DNA of 64,000 nt, from assembly GCA_934662505.1 (NCBI GenBank), contig CAKUKE010000002.1, positions 1 to 64,000 on the forward strand. The letters are read 5' to 3'. Below, piece after piece: positions 49,407-58,034 of this stretch; within the stretch, counting starts at the first letter, position 1, and each line of letters opens with the position of its first letter. The position numbers and the translations under genes are program-made. Source of the DNA: an uncultured Clostridia bacterium (GTDB taxonomy: Bacteria > Bacillota > Clostridia > Christensenellales > Aristaeellaceae). The notes under the pieces were generated by a model that ran no database searches, was not told the origin of the DNA, and worked only from the letters and a program-made list of their open reading frames with translations.

Positions 49407-50165
49407 TCAGCGGTTGCGGCGCATCACTTCCCGCGCCAGCGCGCAGTAGGCCTCGGCGCCGGCGCAGCGGGGGTCGTACAGATGAATGGGCAGCCCGTGG
49501 CTGGGCGCCTCCCCCAGACGGATGTTGCGCGGAATGGTGGTGGCAAACACCTTGCCCTTAAAGTGCTTTTTGACCTCCGCGACCACCTGCAGCCCCAGAT
49601 TGGTGCGGCCGTCCAGCATGGTCAGCACGATGCCTTCTATTTCCAGAGCGGGGTTTACGACCTTCGTGACCCGTGAAATGGTGTTGACCAGTGCGCTGAC
49701 CCCCTCCAGCGCATAGTATTCGCACTGGATGGGAATGAGTACGCCACGGGCGCAGGCCAGCGCGTTGATGGTGAGCAGCCCCAGAGAGGGCGGACAGTCG
49801 ATGAGAATGTAGTCGTAATCGGCGCGAACGCTTTCCAGCGCAGCGCGGAGACGGTATTCACGCCGCTCCATACCGGCCAGCTCCAGCTCTGCACCGGCCA
49901 GACGGATGTCCGACGGCACGACAAAAAGCGTTTTCTGACGGGTAGGCAAAATGGTGCTTTGCAGGGTGCAGTCACCCAGCAGCACCTCGTAGACCGTTTT
50001 TTTTCCTGCGCGCAGCCCCAGACCGCTGGTGGCATTGCCCTGAGGATCCAGATCCACCATCAGCACCCGGCAGCCCTCGTTGGCCAGACAGGCAGACAGG
50101 TTGACGGCGGTGGTAGTTTTCCCCACGCCGCCCTTCTGATTGGCAATGGCAATGATTTTTCCCAA
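49407..50165 (-). CDS. parA: Chromosome-partitioning ATPase ParA/Soj
   Basis: ParA/Soj is a deviant Walker ATPase that binds DNA non-specifically and also modulates DnaA. The 253-residue protein shows GKIIAIANQKGGVGKTTTAV (deviant Walker A), MVDLDPQGNATSGLG, and YILIDCPPSLGLLTINAL. The start is TTG at 50165 after AAGGG. The frame is open upstream, but those residues are not family-like and overlap the next gene. parAB lie directly left of the dnaA/oriC region. Confidence 0.96.
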   Translation of the reverse strand: MGKIIAIANQKGGVGKTTTAVNLSACLANEGCRVLMVDLDPQGNATSGLGLRAGKKTVYEVLLGDCTLQSTILPTRQKTLFVVPSDIRLAGAELELAGMERREYRLRAALESVRADYDYILIDCPPSLGLLTINALACARGVLIPIQCEYYALEGVSALVNTISRVTKVVNPALEIEGIVLTMLDGRTNLGLQVVAEVKKHFKGKVFATTIPRNIRLGEAPSHGLPIHLYDPRCAGAEAYCALAREVMRRNR

Positions 50166-50179
50166 AGTAAAACCCTTCT

Positions 50180-50665
50180 TTATGACAGGTTCAGCCAGCT
50201 GCGGATACGCCAGGACGGGTAGCAGCTGCGGATGATCTGAACAACGGCGGAACGTTCCGCCGGCGACTGAAGCGGTGCAAAGCGTTCGTACAGGGCGCGC
50301 AGCGCAGACAGACACGGACGCGCCATGGCGTATTCCTGCAAAAGCAGCAGATGCGCCGCGTCGACCGGGAAAGTGTTGAAAATCAGAAACAGCAGGTCGT
50401 CTGCAATGATGCTGAAGTCATCCGTGCGCATCTGCACGGGAAAACCCCCGTCCGGCTGCACGATAAGCCGTCTGTCCGTCAGGCGAAGCACATGCCCGTA
50501 CAGCAGAACGGCCAGCTCATTGCAGAACGGCTCCGGCTCGGTTCGGCCGGGCAGAAAACGGTTTAACCGGCGGACGATCTCGTCTGTCATGTCCCGGGAA
50601 CGGGAGAGCAGCCGGGAACCCAGCCAGGGCAGAAGCACCTGGGAAACCTGCGACACCGTTACCAT
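50180..50665 (-). CDS. Unknown protein encoded between the origin and parA
   Basis: The 161-residue, helix-rich, probably cytosolic protein (MVTVSQVSQVLLPWLGSRL...; VQPDGGFPVQMRTDDFSIIA; ...IIRSCYPSWRIRSWLNL) has no family I recognise. It is preceded by GGAGG and ends 14 bases before parA, so it is the first gene of the parA-parB operon leaving the origin. Its position suggests a role in replication or segregation, but nothing in the sequence proves it. Confidence 0.65.
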   Translation of the reverse strand: MVTVSQVSQVLLPWLGSRLLSRSRDMTDEIVRRLNRFLPGRTEPEPFCNELAVLLYGHVLRLTDRRLIVQPDGGFPVQMRTDDFSIIADDLLFLIFNTFPVDAAHLLLLQEYAMARPCLSALRALYERFAPLQSPAERSAVVQIIRSCYPSWRIRSWLNLS

Positions 50666-50699
50666 GCCGCCGCCTCCTTCCGCAGCCGACCGTTTCCAA

Positions 50700-51132
50700 A
50701 CGTTCCTGTTAAGGATACCATAATTCCGCCAAGTTGTCCATACTCATCTGGTGCCCATCTGCAGGGGACATAAAAAGAACACGGTAGAGAATACCGAAGT
50801 ATGTTTCCCAAAAAAGATGAATAAAAATGCATATAAATTCAGAATGAGACATACCACTGGTGGAAAAGTGAGGCGTGGGGCACTACCTGTAGTATTCAAA
50901 GTTATCCACAATGGCATATGAACATGCGGCAGCGATTGTGGAAAAAATCGGAAAAAGGCTTGAAAAATAGAAGAAAATCTGATATTATAGATTGGCATCG
51001 AAAGGAGAAGGCAGGTTATCCACAAAAGATATCCACAACGGGGATGAAGGCGTTCGCCTGTGGGAGAGCCGGGAAGCGCCGCTAGATCAAGCAAATAAAT
51101 CATAAATATACAACGGAAGCGGGAGAGCGTAC
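50700..51132. other. oriC: Candidate replication origin (oriC) between parAB and dnaA
   Basis: Four DnaA-box-like 9-mers lie here: perfect TTATCCACA at 50902-50910 and 51016-51024, ATATCCACA at 51029-51037, and reverse TGTGGAAAA at 50937-50945. AT-rich stretches occur at ~50810-50850 and ~50955-50995. The region is non-coding, divergent between the parA operon and dnaA, and holds the dnaA promoter (50960-50988). Box number is modest for an origin, so an additional cluster elsewhere is possible. Confidence 0.75.
50960..50988 (+). promoter_or_regulatory. dnaA promoter
   Basis: TTGAAA (50960-50965) and TATTAT (50983-50988), spacer 17. DnaA boxes on both sides suggest autorepression by DnaA. Confidence 0.7.
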
Positions 51133-52452
51133 TTGGATAAGCAGGAAATCTGGGACAAAGCGTGCGTCTTGATGCGCGATGAAATGGCGGAACTGAATTT
51201 TAACACGTGGATCGGCCGCGGACTGCAGCCGCTGGGACGGTCGGGCGACACTTTTTATGTGAAGGCCAATTCCCTGATGTATCAGCAGTATATTGCGCCC
51301 CGCTATTCCGCGCTGATTGCCGATTGTCTTTCCCGTGCGGCAGGAGAGCCGCTCAAACTGGAGATACTCAATCAGCAGCAGGCGGAGGAGTTTCAGGAGG
51401 GAGAAAGCGTTGCCCGCCAGACGGCGGATGAGGCGTCGCTGAACCCCCGGTACACCTTCGACAGCTTTGTTGTGGGCAATAACAACAGCTTTGCGCAGGC
51501 GGCGGCGCTGGCTGTGGCCGAAACGCCGGGCGAGGCGTATAACCCGCTGTTTATTTACGGCGGCGTAGGTCTGGGCAAAACCCATCTGATGCATGCGGTG
51601 GGGCATTATGTGCTGTCTCAGAACAAGGACGCCCGGGTGCGGTACGTGACTACCGAGGTGTTTACCAATGAAATGATCACGGCGATCAACACCCGTACCA
51701 TGACGGAGTTCCGCAACCGCTACAGAAACATCGACGTGCTGCTGGTGGACGATATCCAGTTTCTGGCAGGACGCGAGGGAACGCAGGAGGAGTTTTTCCA
51801 CACCTTCAATGCCCTGCATACCAGCGGCAAGCAGGTCATCATTTCGTCGGATAAGCCCCCCAAGGAGATCCCGAAGCTGGAAGAACGCCTTCGCAGCCGG
51901 TTTGAGTGGGGACTGATTGCAGACATTGCCAAGCCGGACGAGGAAACCCGCTACGAGATCCTGCGCCGGAAGGCGGAGGCCAGCCACATGGAGGTGGAAG
52001 GAGCCATCCTGCACATGATCGCTGAACACGTGTCCAGCAACATCCGTGAGCTGGAGGGGTGCCTGACCCGCGTCAGCGCCTATGCGTCGCTGACGAAGCG
52101 GCCGATTGACATGCAGCTGGCGGAAGAGGCGCTGCGCGAAGTGTTCTCTGCTAACGAACCGCGCCATGTGACCTGCGAGGATATTATGCGTACGGTGGCA
52201 GAATACTACAATGTGGACGTCAATGAACTGAAGGGAACCCGGCGGAACCGGGAAATCAGCGTGCCGCGGCAGATCGCCATGTACCTGTCCAGAGAAATGG
52301 TGGATCTGTCTCTGGAAATGATCGGCAATGCCTTCGGGCGGGATCACTCCACCGTGATGCACGCCTGCCAGAAGGTGGCGACCGAGTCCAAAGCTTCCCC
52401 TTCTCTTGCGACCGTGCTGGATGACCTGAAAAAACAGTTGACCGAACGCTGA
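51133..52452 (+). CDS. dnaA: Chromosomal replication initiator DnaA
   Basis: DnaA opens the origin and loads the helicase. The 439-residue protein has an N-terminal domain I (IWDKACVLMRDEMAELNFNT), a short linker, and an AAA+ domain with NPLFIYGGVGLGKTHLMHAV and LLVDDIQFLAGREGTQEEFF. Domain IV carries the signature VDLSLEMIGNAFGRDHSTVM. TTG at 51133 is the start; it gives normal length. dnaN does not follow: the next gene points the other way after a terminator. Confidence 0.97.
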   Translation: MDKQEIWDKACVLMRDEMAELNFNTWIGRGLQPLGRSGDTFYVKANSLMYQQYIAPRYSALIADCLSRAAGEPLKLEILNQQQAEEFQEGESVARQTADEASLNPRYTFDSFVVGNNNSFAQAAALAVAETPGEAYNPLFIYGGVGLGKTHLMHAVGHYVLSQNKDARVRYVTTEVFTNEMITAINTRTMTEFRNRYRNIDVLLVDDIQFLAGREGTQEEFFHTFNALHTSGKQVIISSDKPPKEIPKLEERLRSRFEWGLIADIAKPDEETRYEILRRKAEASHMEVEGAILHMIAEHVSSNIRELEGCLTRVSAYASLTKRPIDMQLAEEALREVFSANEPRHVTCEDIMRTVAEYYNVDVNELKGTRRNREISVPRQIAMYLSREMVDLSLEMIGNAFGRDHSTVMHACQKVATESKASPSLATVLDDLKKQLTER

Positions 52453-52463
52453 AAACGCAATGA

Positions 52464-52506
52464 AAAAGACCGGCGGACGTTCTTTCCATGTCCGTCGGTC
52501 TTTTTT
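52464..52506 (+). terminator. Bidirectional-type terminator between dnaA and yitT
   Basis: AAAGACCGGCGGAC and GTCCGTCGGTCTTT form a ~14-bp stem with one G-T pair, flanked by A and T runs, so it can serve both converging genes. Confidence 0.85.
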
Positions 52507-52523
52507 GTTTTATGGGTACAGAA

Positions 52524-53366
52524 TCATTCCGCCCACGCGGCAAAGCCCTCGCCCAGCGTTTCATGCGTATCGGTGACAAACATGAAGGCCACCGGATCGA
52601 CGGATTTGACGATGCGCTTGAGCTTGACGGTCTCCCGATTGGCCACCACGCTGATGACGACCTGACGGTTCTGACCGCTGTATGCGCCTGTGCCGTTCAG
52701 CAGCGTGGCGCCCCGATCCATTTCCTCCAGCACTCGTCTGGTGATTTCTTCGGCATGGTTGGTAATGATGAAGCAGGCCTTGGACGTGCCAAAACCGGCC
52801 ATGACCAGATCGACCATTTTGGCGGAGATGAAGATGTTGATCAGCGCGTACAGCGCCGCCCGTGCGCTGACCGTGAAGGCGGCGCAGAGAATGACCAGAC
52901 AGTCCACAAAAAAGAGGAACGCGCCTACGGTGATGAAGGGCAGACGCTTGTGCACCATGCGGGCGATCATGTCGGAGCCGCCCGTGGTCGCGCCGCCCCG
53001 CAGGATCAGTCCCAGCCCCAGACCCAGCAGTACGCCGCCGAACACGGAGCCCAGCAGCATGTCATCTGTCACGGGGGCCAGGGGGAACAGATCAATGCAC
53101 AGAGAAAACAGCACCGTCGCCACCAGAGAACGGAAGGCGAAGGTGCGCCCCATGGAACGGTAGCCGATCAGGAACAGCGGCACGTTCAGCAGCAGGCTGG
53201 TTACGCCCACCGGCGCGCCGGAAAGATAATTGATGATGGTGGCGACGCCTGTCAGGCCGCCGGGAGCAATGTTATTGGGCGTCATGAAAAGCGGATAGGC
53301 AATGCCGCCCAGCACGCAGCCGATGACGATGAACGCGTAGGAGCGAAACGCTTCGCTGCGCAGCAT
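52524..53366 (-). CDS. YitT family membrane protein
   Basis: The 280-residue protein has five to six membrane segments in the first ~190 residues (AFIVIGCVLGGIAYPLFMTP with NNIAPGGLTGVATIINYL; GVLLGLGLGLILRGGATTGG). A C-terminal soluble DUF2179 domain follows (KACFIITNHAEEITRRVLEE, VVISVVANRETVKLKRIV). Function of the family is not settled. The ATG at 53366 follows AAAGGGA and avoids an atypical N-terminal tail. Confidence 0.93.
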   Translation of the reverse strand: MLRSEAFRSYAFIVIGCVLGGIAYPLFMTPNNIAPGGLTGVATIINYLSGAPVGVTSLLLNVPLFLIGYRSMGRTFAFRSLVATVLFSLCIDLFPLAPVTDDMLLGSVFGGVLLGLGLGLILRGGATTGGSDMIARMVHKRLPFITVGAFLFFVDCLVILCAAFTVSARAALYALINIFISAKMVDLVMAGFGTSKACFIITNHAEEITRRVLEEMDRGATLLNGTGAYSGQNRQVVISVVANRETVKLKRIVKSVDPVAFMFVTDTHETLGEGFAAWAE

Positions 53367-53588
53367 GGCATGAATCCCTTTGGATGGCTGAGACAAGAAA
53401 AATCCCCCCGTATTGCGCAAATCAGAACCTTACATCTGTTCGCGCTCAGGGAGGAAAAATCCTGCCTGGCCGGCAAAAAACCTTCCGCCTTCAGCGTTGT
53501 TTTTCGGCTGCGGGCGTCTGCCTGACGGGTGAGAAAGGCCGGAGGATCTTTTGTGCGTGCCGCATGGAAAGCGGCGATGGGGAAAGGA

Positions 53589-54599
53589 TCACAGCGTGTC
53601 CAGCAGCGCTTGCTGCAGTTCGCCGAGCCGGTCGTAACGCATGGCCGCCATGTAGCGGGCTTCCAGCGCGTCGTGCTTTTCCTTGGCCTGCGCCAGCACG
53701 TCCACAGCCTGATGGAGCAGCAGCTCATACCCGGCACGGTCGAAGGAAAGCCGGTCGCCGTTCTGCTGCAGTACGGTCTTGTCAAGTTCTGGTTCGTAGC
53801 GGGGAACGTCCATCAGGAAGGCAGTGGTAATGACCGTGCCGCCCAGCCGGAGATGGGCGGTTTTTCCGCTGTCCATCGGATCGTGGTATACCGTCAGCGC
53901 GAGCTGATGGAGGCGGCCGTAGCTGCACAGCGCGTCAAAGACGGGCTGCGCCGACATGCCGAAGGGCAGCTCCAGACAGACTGTGCGTTCGGTCAGTACG
54001 GCGTCCAGCCGCTGCACGACGCCCTTGCAGGTGATCGCCTGCGCAAACAGATCCCAGCGTTCGCCGGAGGGGGTGTCCTGCACATGGGTCAGGATATCCT
54101 TGGTCAGCACGTTCATACAGTCGGGCGCTGCGGCGGCCTGACACACCGCATCCGCATCCGCACGCAGCTGCGCCGCCGCCTGAAGATAACGGGTCGCCCG
54201 GGCGTAATCGGCGGAAATGGAACGGGTCAGCTTCTCAAGATCTTCCGCCTGTGCGGTCAGCAGTTTTTCATCCAGACAAACGCCCAGATTGCAGATGCTC
54301 TCTCTGGCGCCGGGGACGGCCGGATCCAGCGTGTGAGGGGCGGTGCCATCCGCCAGCAGGAGCGCCTCATCCGCATCCCATACCGCGTCCAGACTGTCCG
54401 GGTCGCCGGAACAGACGAAGCAGGACACGTTGTGCCCGCGCTGCCTTAAAAGGGCGGCGGCTTTCCGCATCAGCGTGCTTTTTCCCACGCCCGGTCCGCC
54501 CTTCAGGATGACGGCGCGGCGCGCGTGCCTCATCAGTTCCGGATAGTACCCCACAAACCCTGCGGCGGTGTTGCCGCCGACAAACAGCGCGTTTTCCAT
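53589..54599 (-). CDS. P-loop ATPase of unknown role
   Basis: The 336-residue protein shows a Walker A ILKGGPGVGKSTLMRKAAAL (~31-50), followed by CFVCSGDPDSLDAVWDADEA. A second NTPase-like region further on has LPFGMSAQPVFDALCSYG. It resembles a family of ~350-residue Bacillota ATPases with two related halves, of unknown function. GGAGG lies 9 bases before the ATG at 54599. Transcribed alone between a terminator and yitT. Confidence 0.75.
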   Translation of the reverse strand: MENALFVGGNTAAGFVGYYPELMRHARRAVILKGGPGVGKSTLMRKAAALLRQRGHNVSCFVCSGDPDSLDAVWDADEALLLADGTAPHTLDPAVPGARESICNLGVCLDEKLLTAQAEDLEKLTRSISADYARATRYLQAAAQLRADADAVCQAAAAPDCMNVLTKDILTHVQDTPSGERWDLFAQAITCKGVVQRLDAVLTERTVCLELPFGMSAQPVFDALCSYGRLHQLALTVYHDPMDSGKTAHLRLGGTVITTAFLMDVPRYEPELDKTVLQQNGDRLSFDRAGYELLLHQAVDVLAQAKEKHDALEARYMAAMRYDRLGELQQALLDTL

Positions 54600-54680
54600 A
54601 TGCCTGTACCTCCATGAAGGAATGTGTTCGTTCATGCATATGGCAGGGTGGAGAAAAGTATACCGGCTGCGGGCACAATA

Positions 54681-54701
54681 AAAAAGCCCCCGTATCGGGG
54701 G
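54681..54701 (-). terminator. Terminator of the pfkA-ATP-grasp operon (minus strand)
   Basis: CCCCC (54687-54691) and GGGGG (54697-54701) with a 5-base loop, followed on the minus strand by C and six T. Confidence 0.8.
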
Positions 54702-54706
54702 AAGAA

Positions 54707-55546
54707 TCAGGCGGAAGGGGAGCGGAGACTGCGCAGAATGTGGGTCATGTACAGGGATACGATGTTGATATCCGTATACTGGTACAGCATGCGGGTGCCG
54801 ACTGCGTCTTCTATTTCATTCAGGCAGGGCTTGCCCTGATGAAAGATGAAATCCACGCCCACTAAATCTGGCTGAAGGGACTGGGCTATGACACGGCATG
54901 CGCGCAGCATGTTCTCCGTGGCGGCGGCGGGGCGCGCCTGACCGTGCAGACCAAAATTGCTGCGGAAGTCGTTTTCCGTATAGCGCAGCATGGCCTGTAC
55001 AGGCTGACCGTTCAGCAGGTAGACCCGCACGTCCTGTCCGGGCGTATCACACAGGGGCTGCACCACCCCGTCGTCCGGGGCGATAAGCGCCAGCTTTTCC
55101 AGATAAGCGGCTTCATTTTCACACAGAAACACTTTCCGTCCGCCGCAGCTGCGCGCTCCCTTGAGCACCACAGGGTAACAGAAGCCGTGCCGGGGAGCGT
55201 CCGGAGAAACAAAGGCTGTTGGCATTGCGGGCAGGCCGTGGGCGGCGAAAAACAGGTGGGTCTGCCGCTTGTCGTTGCAGACGCGGGAGACGGCTGCGGA
55301 ATTGAACACCCGTACACCGCAGCGCTCCAGATGGGCGGAAAGGAAGGGCTGCATACAGCGCATGACGGCAAAATCCGGTGGCGTTGGGCGGAGCTGCGCC
55401 CTGCCATCCGTTACCAGCGGGATGATTTCATCGGTTGTGATCAGATGCAGTTCCGCGCCCTGCGTCCGGGCGGCCTCCATGAAAAAGTCAATAAAGCGCT
55501 GATTGCGCGCGACGTTATTCCGTTCATATACCAGCCAGCCGGTCAT
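54707..55546 (-). CDS. ATP-grasp ligase, RimK-like (second of a pair)
   Basis: The 279-residue enzyme has the RimK/ATP-grasp layout: pre-ATP domain with CNDKRQTHLFFAAHGLPAMP, the ATP-binding FCYPVVLKGARSCGGRKVFL, and the metal-binding end DLVGVDFIFHQGKPCLNEIE. Family members join an amino acid to a carboxyl group of a peptide or cofactor with ATP. The substrate is unknown. It overlaps the preceding ATP-grasp gene by four bases; the two proteins are clearly related but divergent, so they may act in sequence or as a heteromer. Confidence 0.85.
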   Translation of the reverse strand: MTGWLVYERNNVARNQRFIDFFMEAARTQGAELHLITTDEIIPLVTDGRAQLRPTPPDFAVMRCMQPFLSAHLERCGVRVFNSAAVSRVCNDKRQTHLFFAAHGLPAMPTAFVSPDAPRHGFCYPVVLKGARSCGGRKVFLCENEAAYLEKLALIAPDDGVVQPLCDTPGQDVRVYLLNGQPVQAMLRYTENDFRSNFGLHGQARPAAATENMLRACRVIAQSLQPDLVGVDFIFHQGKPCLNEIEDAVGTRMLYQYTDINIVSLYMTHILRSLRSPSA

Positions 55547-56412
55547 AAGCGCCTCCTGACAGCGGAAAGGATGGCCCCTGCGATGTCGGCGCCTGTCGCC
55601 TGCTCGAGCGCCGTAAAGTGCGCGTTGGAGTTGACCTCGCAGACAAGGGTACCGTCCGACCCGTCCAGCAGATCCACCCCGGCGAAGACAAGCCCCAGAC
55701 GGTCGCAGCAATCCCGGGCCAGACGAACCTCCGCTTCGGTGGGTCGGTAGGGCATGGCGCTGCCGCCGGCGGCAATGTTTGCCCGGAAGTCGGCGCTGTT
55801 TCGGCGCTCAATCGCCGCCGCGCACTGACCGTCCACCATGTAGAGCCGTTTGTCCCGGCCGGCGCTTTCCCGGACAAAACGCTGCATCAGCGCGGTGGCG
55901 CCGCCGATACGCTGCAGAATGTCCGCCGCTTCCCTGCGGTCGCGGGCAAGGTAGACCTGCTGCCCCAGCGAGCCGCAGCCCTCCTTGATGACCATGGGAT
56001 AACCGACCGCTTCTGCGGCACGGTCCAGAAAGGAAAAATCGCCGTACCCGTTGCCCGGAAAGGTGAGGGGGCAAAGAACGGTGGGGGGGACGGGAAAACC
56101 GTGCAGCGCCAGATGAGTCAGCGTTTTGTCGTCGCACAGGGTGATGGCCGTGCTGCTGTTAAAGACGGAAACGCCCAGTCCTTCCATGTAGCGGCACAGG
56201 CGGGTGTCCTTATCCCAGAAAAGTACAAAGTCGGGCGTACCGCCGGGAAAAAAGGCGGCGGGAGCGGACGGGAAAAGGGGGAGAAAGTCGCCGTTGCCCC
56301 GTACGGACAGGGAAACATCCAGCCTTTGCGCCGCGTGCAAAAAGCGCGCTTCCATGGCAGACATGGAAGCGCTTTGCCAGAAACTGTTGCAGATCAGCAA
56401 TCCTTTTTTCAT
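55543..56412 (-). CDS. ATP-grasp ligase, RimK-like (first of a pair)
   Basis: The 289-residue protein shows LCDDKTLTHLALHGFPVPPT, the ATP loop YPMVIKEGCGSLGQQVYLA, and the magnesium-binding GLVFAGVDLLDGSDGTLVCE with VNSNAHFTALEQATGADIA. This places it with the alpha-L-glutamate ligase/RimK group. It overlaps both the zinc-finger membrane gene upstream and the second ATP-grasp downstream by four bases. Substrate unknown. Confidence 0.87.
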   Translation of the reverse strand: MKKGLLICNSFWQSASMSAMEARFLHAAQRLDVSLSVRGNGDFLPLFPSAPAAFFPGGTPDFVLFWDKDTRLCRYMEGLGVSVFNSSTAITLCDDKTLTHLALHGFPVPPTVLCPLTFPGNGYGDFSFLDRAAEAVGYPMVIKEGCGSLGQQVYLARDRREAADILQRIGGATALMQRFVRESAGRDKRLYMVDGQCAAAIERRNSADFRANIAAGGSAMPYRPTEAEVRLARDCCDRLGLVFAGVDLLDGSDGTLVCEVNSNAHFTALEQATGADIAGAILSAVRRRL

Positions 56413-56921
56413 AGCAGGCTGGAGGTTTCCTTTACTTTATTGAGCTTGTGCCGCTGGGCGAGGGTCATCAGCGCCAGACCGGGCGCGAGGGACAAAAGCA
56501 GACCGCAGGCGCACCACAGGGCGTAGACCATTTGTCCGGTCAGGGTCTGCTCCCCACTGCCCGTGAGCAGCGGCACCAGCGCGCCGTAAAGCGCGTCGTA
56601 CTGTTTCCAGCACAGCAGCGCGCACAGAAGCGGCAGGAGCAGCGCCAGACACAGGCCGCAGAAACGGCACAGGCGTGCGCACAGCCGCAGCTGGGGCGGC
56701 GGAACTTCGGGCGTACGGGGGTTGCGGCGGGGCGCGGCATAGCGCTCCTCACGCCGCCGCCGGTCTTCCGCGGGGTAACCGTCCGCAGGCGCATAGGCCG
56801 CTCCCCGGGCGGCGGGCTGTACGGACGGCGCGGCAAAATGCCGGCCGCGCACTGCGCCGCAGCGGCTGCACATGTTGTTCGTATCCTGATTTTCCTGCAG
56901 ACAGTGGGCGCATTGCCACAT
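56409..56921 (-). CDS. Membrane protein with N-terminal RanBP2-type zinc finger
   Basis: The first 25 residues, MWQCAHCLQENQDTNNMCSR followed by CG, form a W-x2-C-x2-C...N-x2-C-x2-C zinc finger. A basic, proline-rich linker (~35-75) and two membrane helices (~85-107 and ~130-155) follow, then a short basic tail. No enzymatic motif. It is cotranscribed with pfkA upstream and the ATP-grasp pair downstream. Confidence 0.7.
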   Translation of the reverse strand: MWQCAHCLQENQDTNNMCSRCGAVRGRHFAAPSVQPAARGAAYAPADGYPAEDRRRREERYAAPRRNPRTPEVPPPQLRLCARLCRFCGLCLALLLPLLCALLCWKQYDALYGALVPLLTGSGEQTLTGQMVYALWCACGLLLSLAPGLALMTLAQRHKLNKVKETSSLL

Positions 56922-56957
56922 GGAAATCCCCTCCCTTATATTGAGCCGGAACGGGCG

Positions 56958-58034
56958 TCAATCGCCGAAGGATATGCCGATGTTGCGAGCCAGTTTGACC
57001 ATCTGATGATCCGGCGGCACGAGTTTGGGCACACCGGCGATGTCGGACAGCTTATTGTGGGTGACGGTGTTTCCGACCAGTGCGACGGAATAGCCGTACA
57101 TTTCATCCCGGATGAGTTCGGCGGCGTGAACACCGAACTGGGTGGAGAGCACCCGGTCGTAGGCCGAGGGGGAGCCGCCCCGCTGAATGTGGCCGGGCAC
57201 GACGGCGCGGGCTTCCACACCGGCCAGATCGGTCAGCTGCTTGGCAATGCGGTTGGCAATGCCGTTGAACCCTTCTTCGGCGCGCAGGGCTTCCCGCTCC
57301 TTGCGCTTCATCTTGGCCTCGGACTTGTCCATGGCGCCTTCGGCCACAGCCAGAATGGAGAAAGGCTTTTTGCTGCGCGCCCGATTTTCCACCACCTTGG
57401 CTACGCTCCTGATATCATAGGGGATTTCGGGCAGCAGCACCACGTCCGCGCCGCCGGCAAGGCCGGAATACAGCGTCAGCCACCCCGCCTTGTTGCCCAT
57501 CACCTCGATCACCATGCAACGGCCGTGGCTGGCGGCAGTGGTGTGGATGCGGTCGATGACCTCCGTGGCAATGTCCACGGCGGTATGGAAACCGAAGGTA
57601 AAGTCGGTGCCGTAGATGTCGTTGTCAATGGTCTTGGGCAGACCGATCACATTCAGCCCCTCCTGCGAAAGCAGGTTGGCCGTTTTATGGGTACCGTTGC
57701 CGCCCAGCGTGACCAGACAGTCCAGCTTCATCTTCCGATAGTTTTCCTTCATGTTGTCGATTTTGTTCACCTGATCGTCGCCGATGACCCGCATCGTGCG
57801 GAAGGGCTGACGGCTGGTGCCGAGGATGGTGCCGCCCAGCGTGAGAATGCCGGAAAATTCGCTGCGCTTCATTTCGCGCCACTCGCCCTCGATCAGTCCC
57901 CGGTATCCGTCCAGAATGCCGACGATCTCCGCCTCGTCAAACATTTCGTAGGCTGCGCGGGCAACGCCGCGGATGGCTGCGTTCAGGCCGGGACAGTCGC
58001 CGCCGCTGGTAAGAATGCCGATTCTGCGTTTCAT
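56958..58034 (-). CDS. pfkA: 6-phosphofructokinase
   Basis: PfkA phosphorylates fructose-6-phosphate. The 358-residue enzyme shows IGILTSGGDCPGLNAAIRGV, the phosphoryl-donor site VTLGGNGTHKTANLL, the catalytic GLPKTIDNDI, and VVPGHIQRGGSPSAYDRV. The donor motif reads GGNG. ATP enzymes usually have GGDG and pyrophosphate enzymes GGDD/GGED, so donor preference is uncertain, with ATP more likely from the glycine. Its ATG overlaps the ywaF stop (ATGA). Confidence 0.93.
   Translation of the reverse strand: MKRRIGILTSGGDCPGLNAAIRGVARAAYEMFDEAEIVGILDGYRGLIEGEWREMKRSEFSGILTLGGTILGTSRQPFRTMRVIGDDQVNKIDNMKENYRKMKLDCLVTLGGNGTHKTANLLSQEGLNVIGLPKTIDNDIYGTDFTFGFHTAVDIATEVIDRIHTTAASHGRCMVIEVMGNKAGWLTLYSGLAGGADVVLLPEIPYDIRSVAKVVENRARSKKPFSILAVAEGAMDKSEAKMKRKEREALRAEEGFNGIANRIAKQLTDLAGVEARAVVPGHIQRGGSPSAYDRVLSTQFGVHAAELIRDEMYGYSVALVGNTVTHNKLSDIAGVPKLVPPDHQMVKLARNIGISFGD

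Noticed and set aside
48531..51132. parS sites near parAB/oriC
   Set aside because: I looked for the TGTTTCACGTGAAACA-type palindrome and did not see a convincing copy; a pattern search of the full genome is needed.
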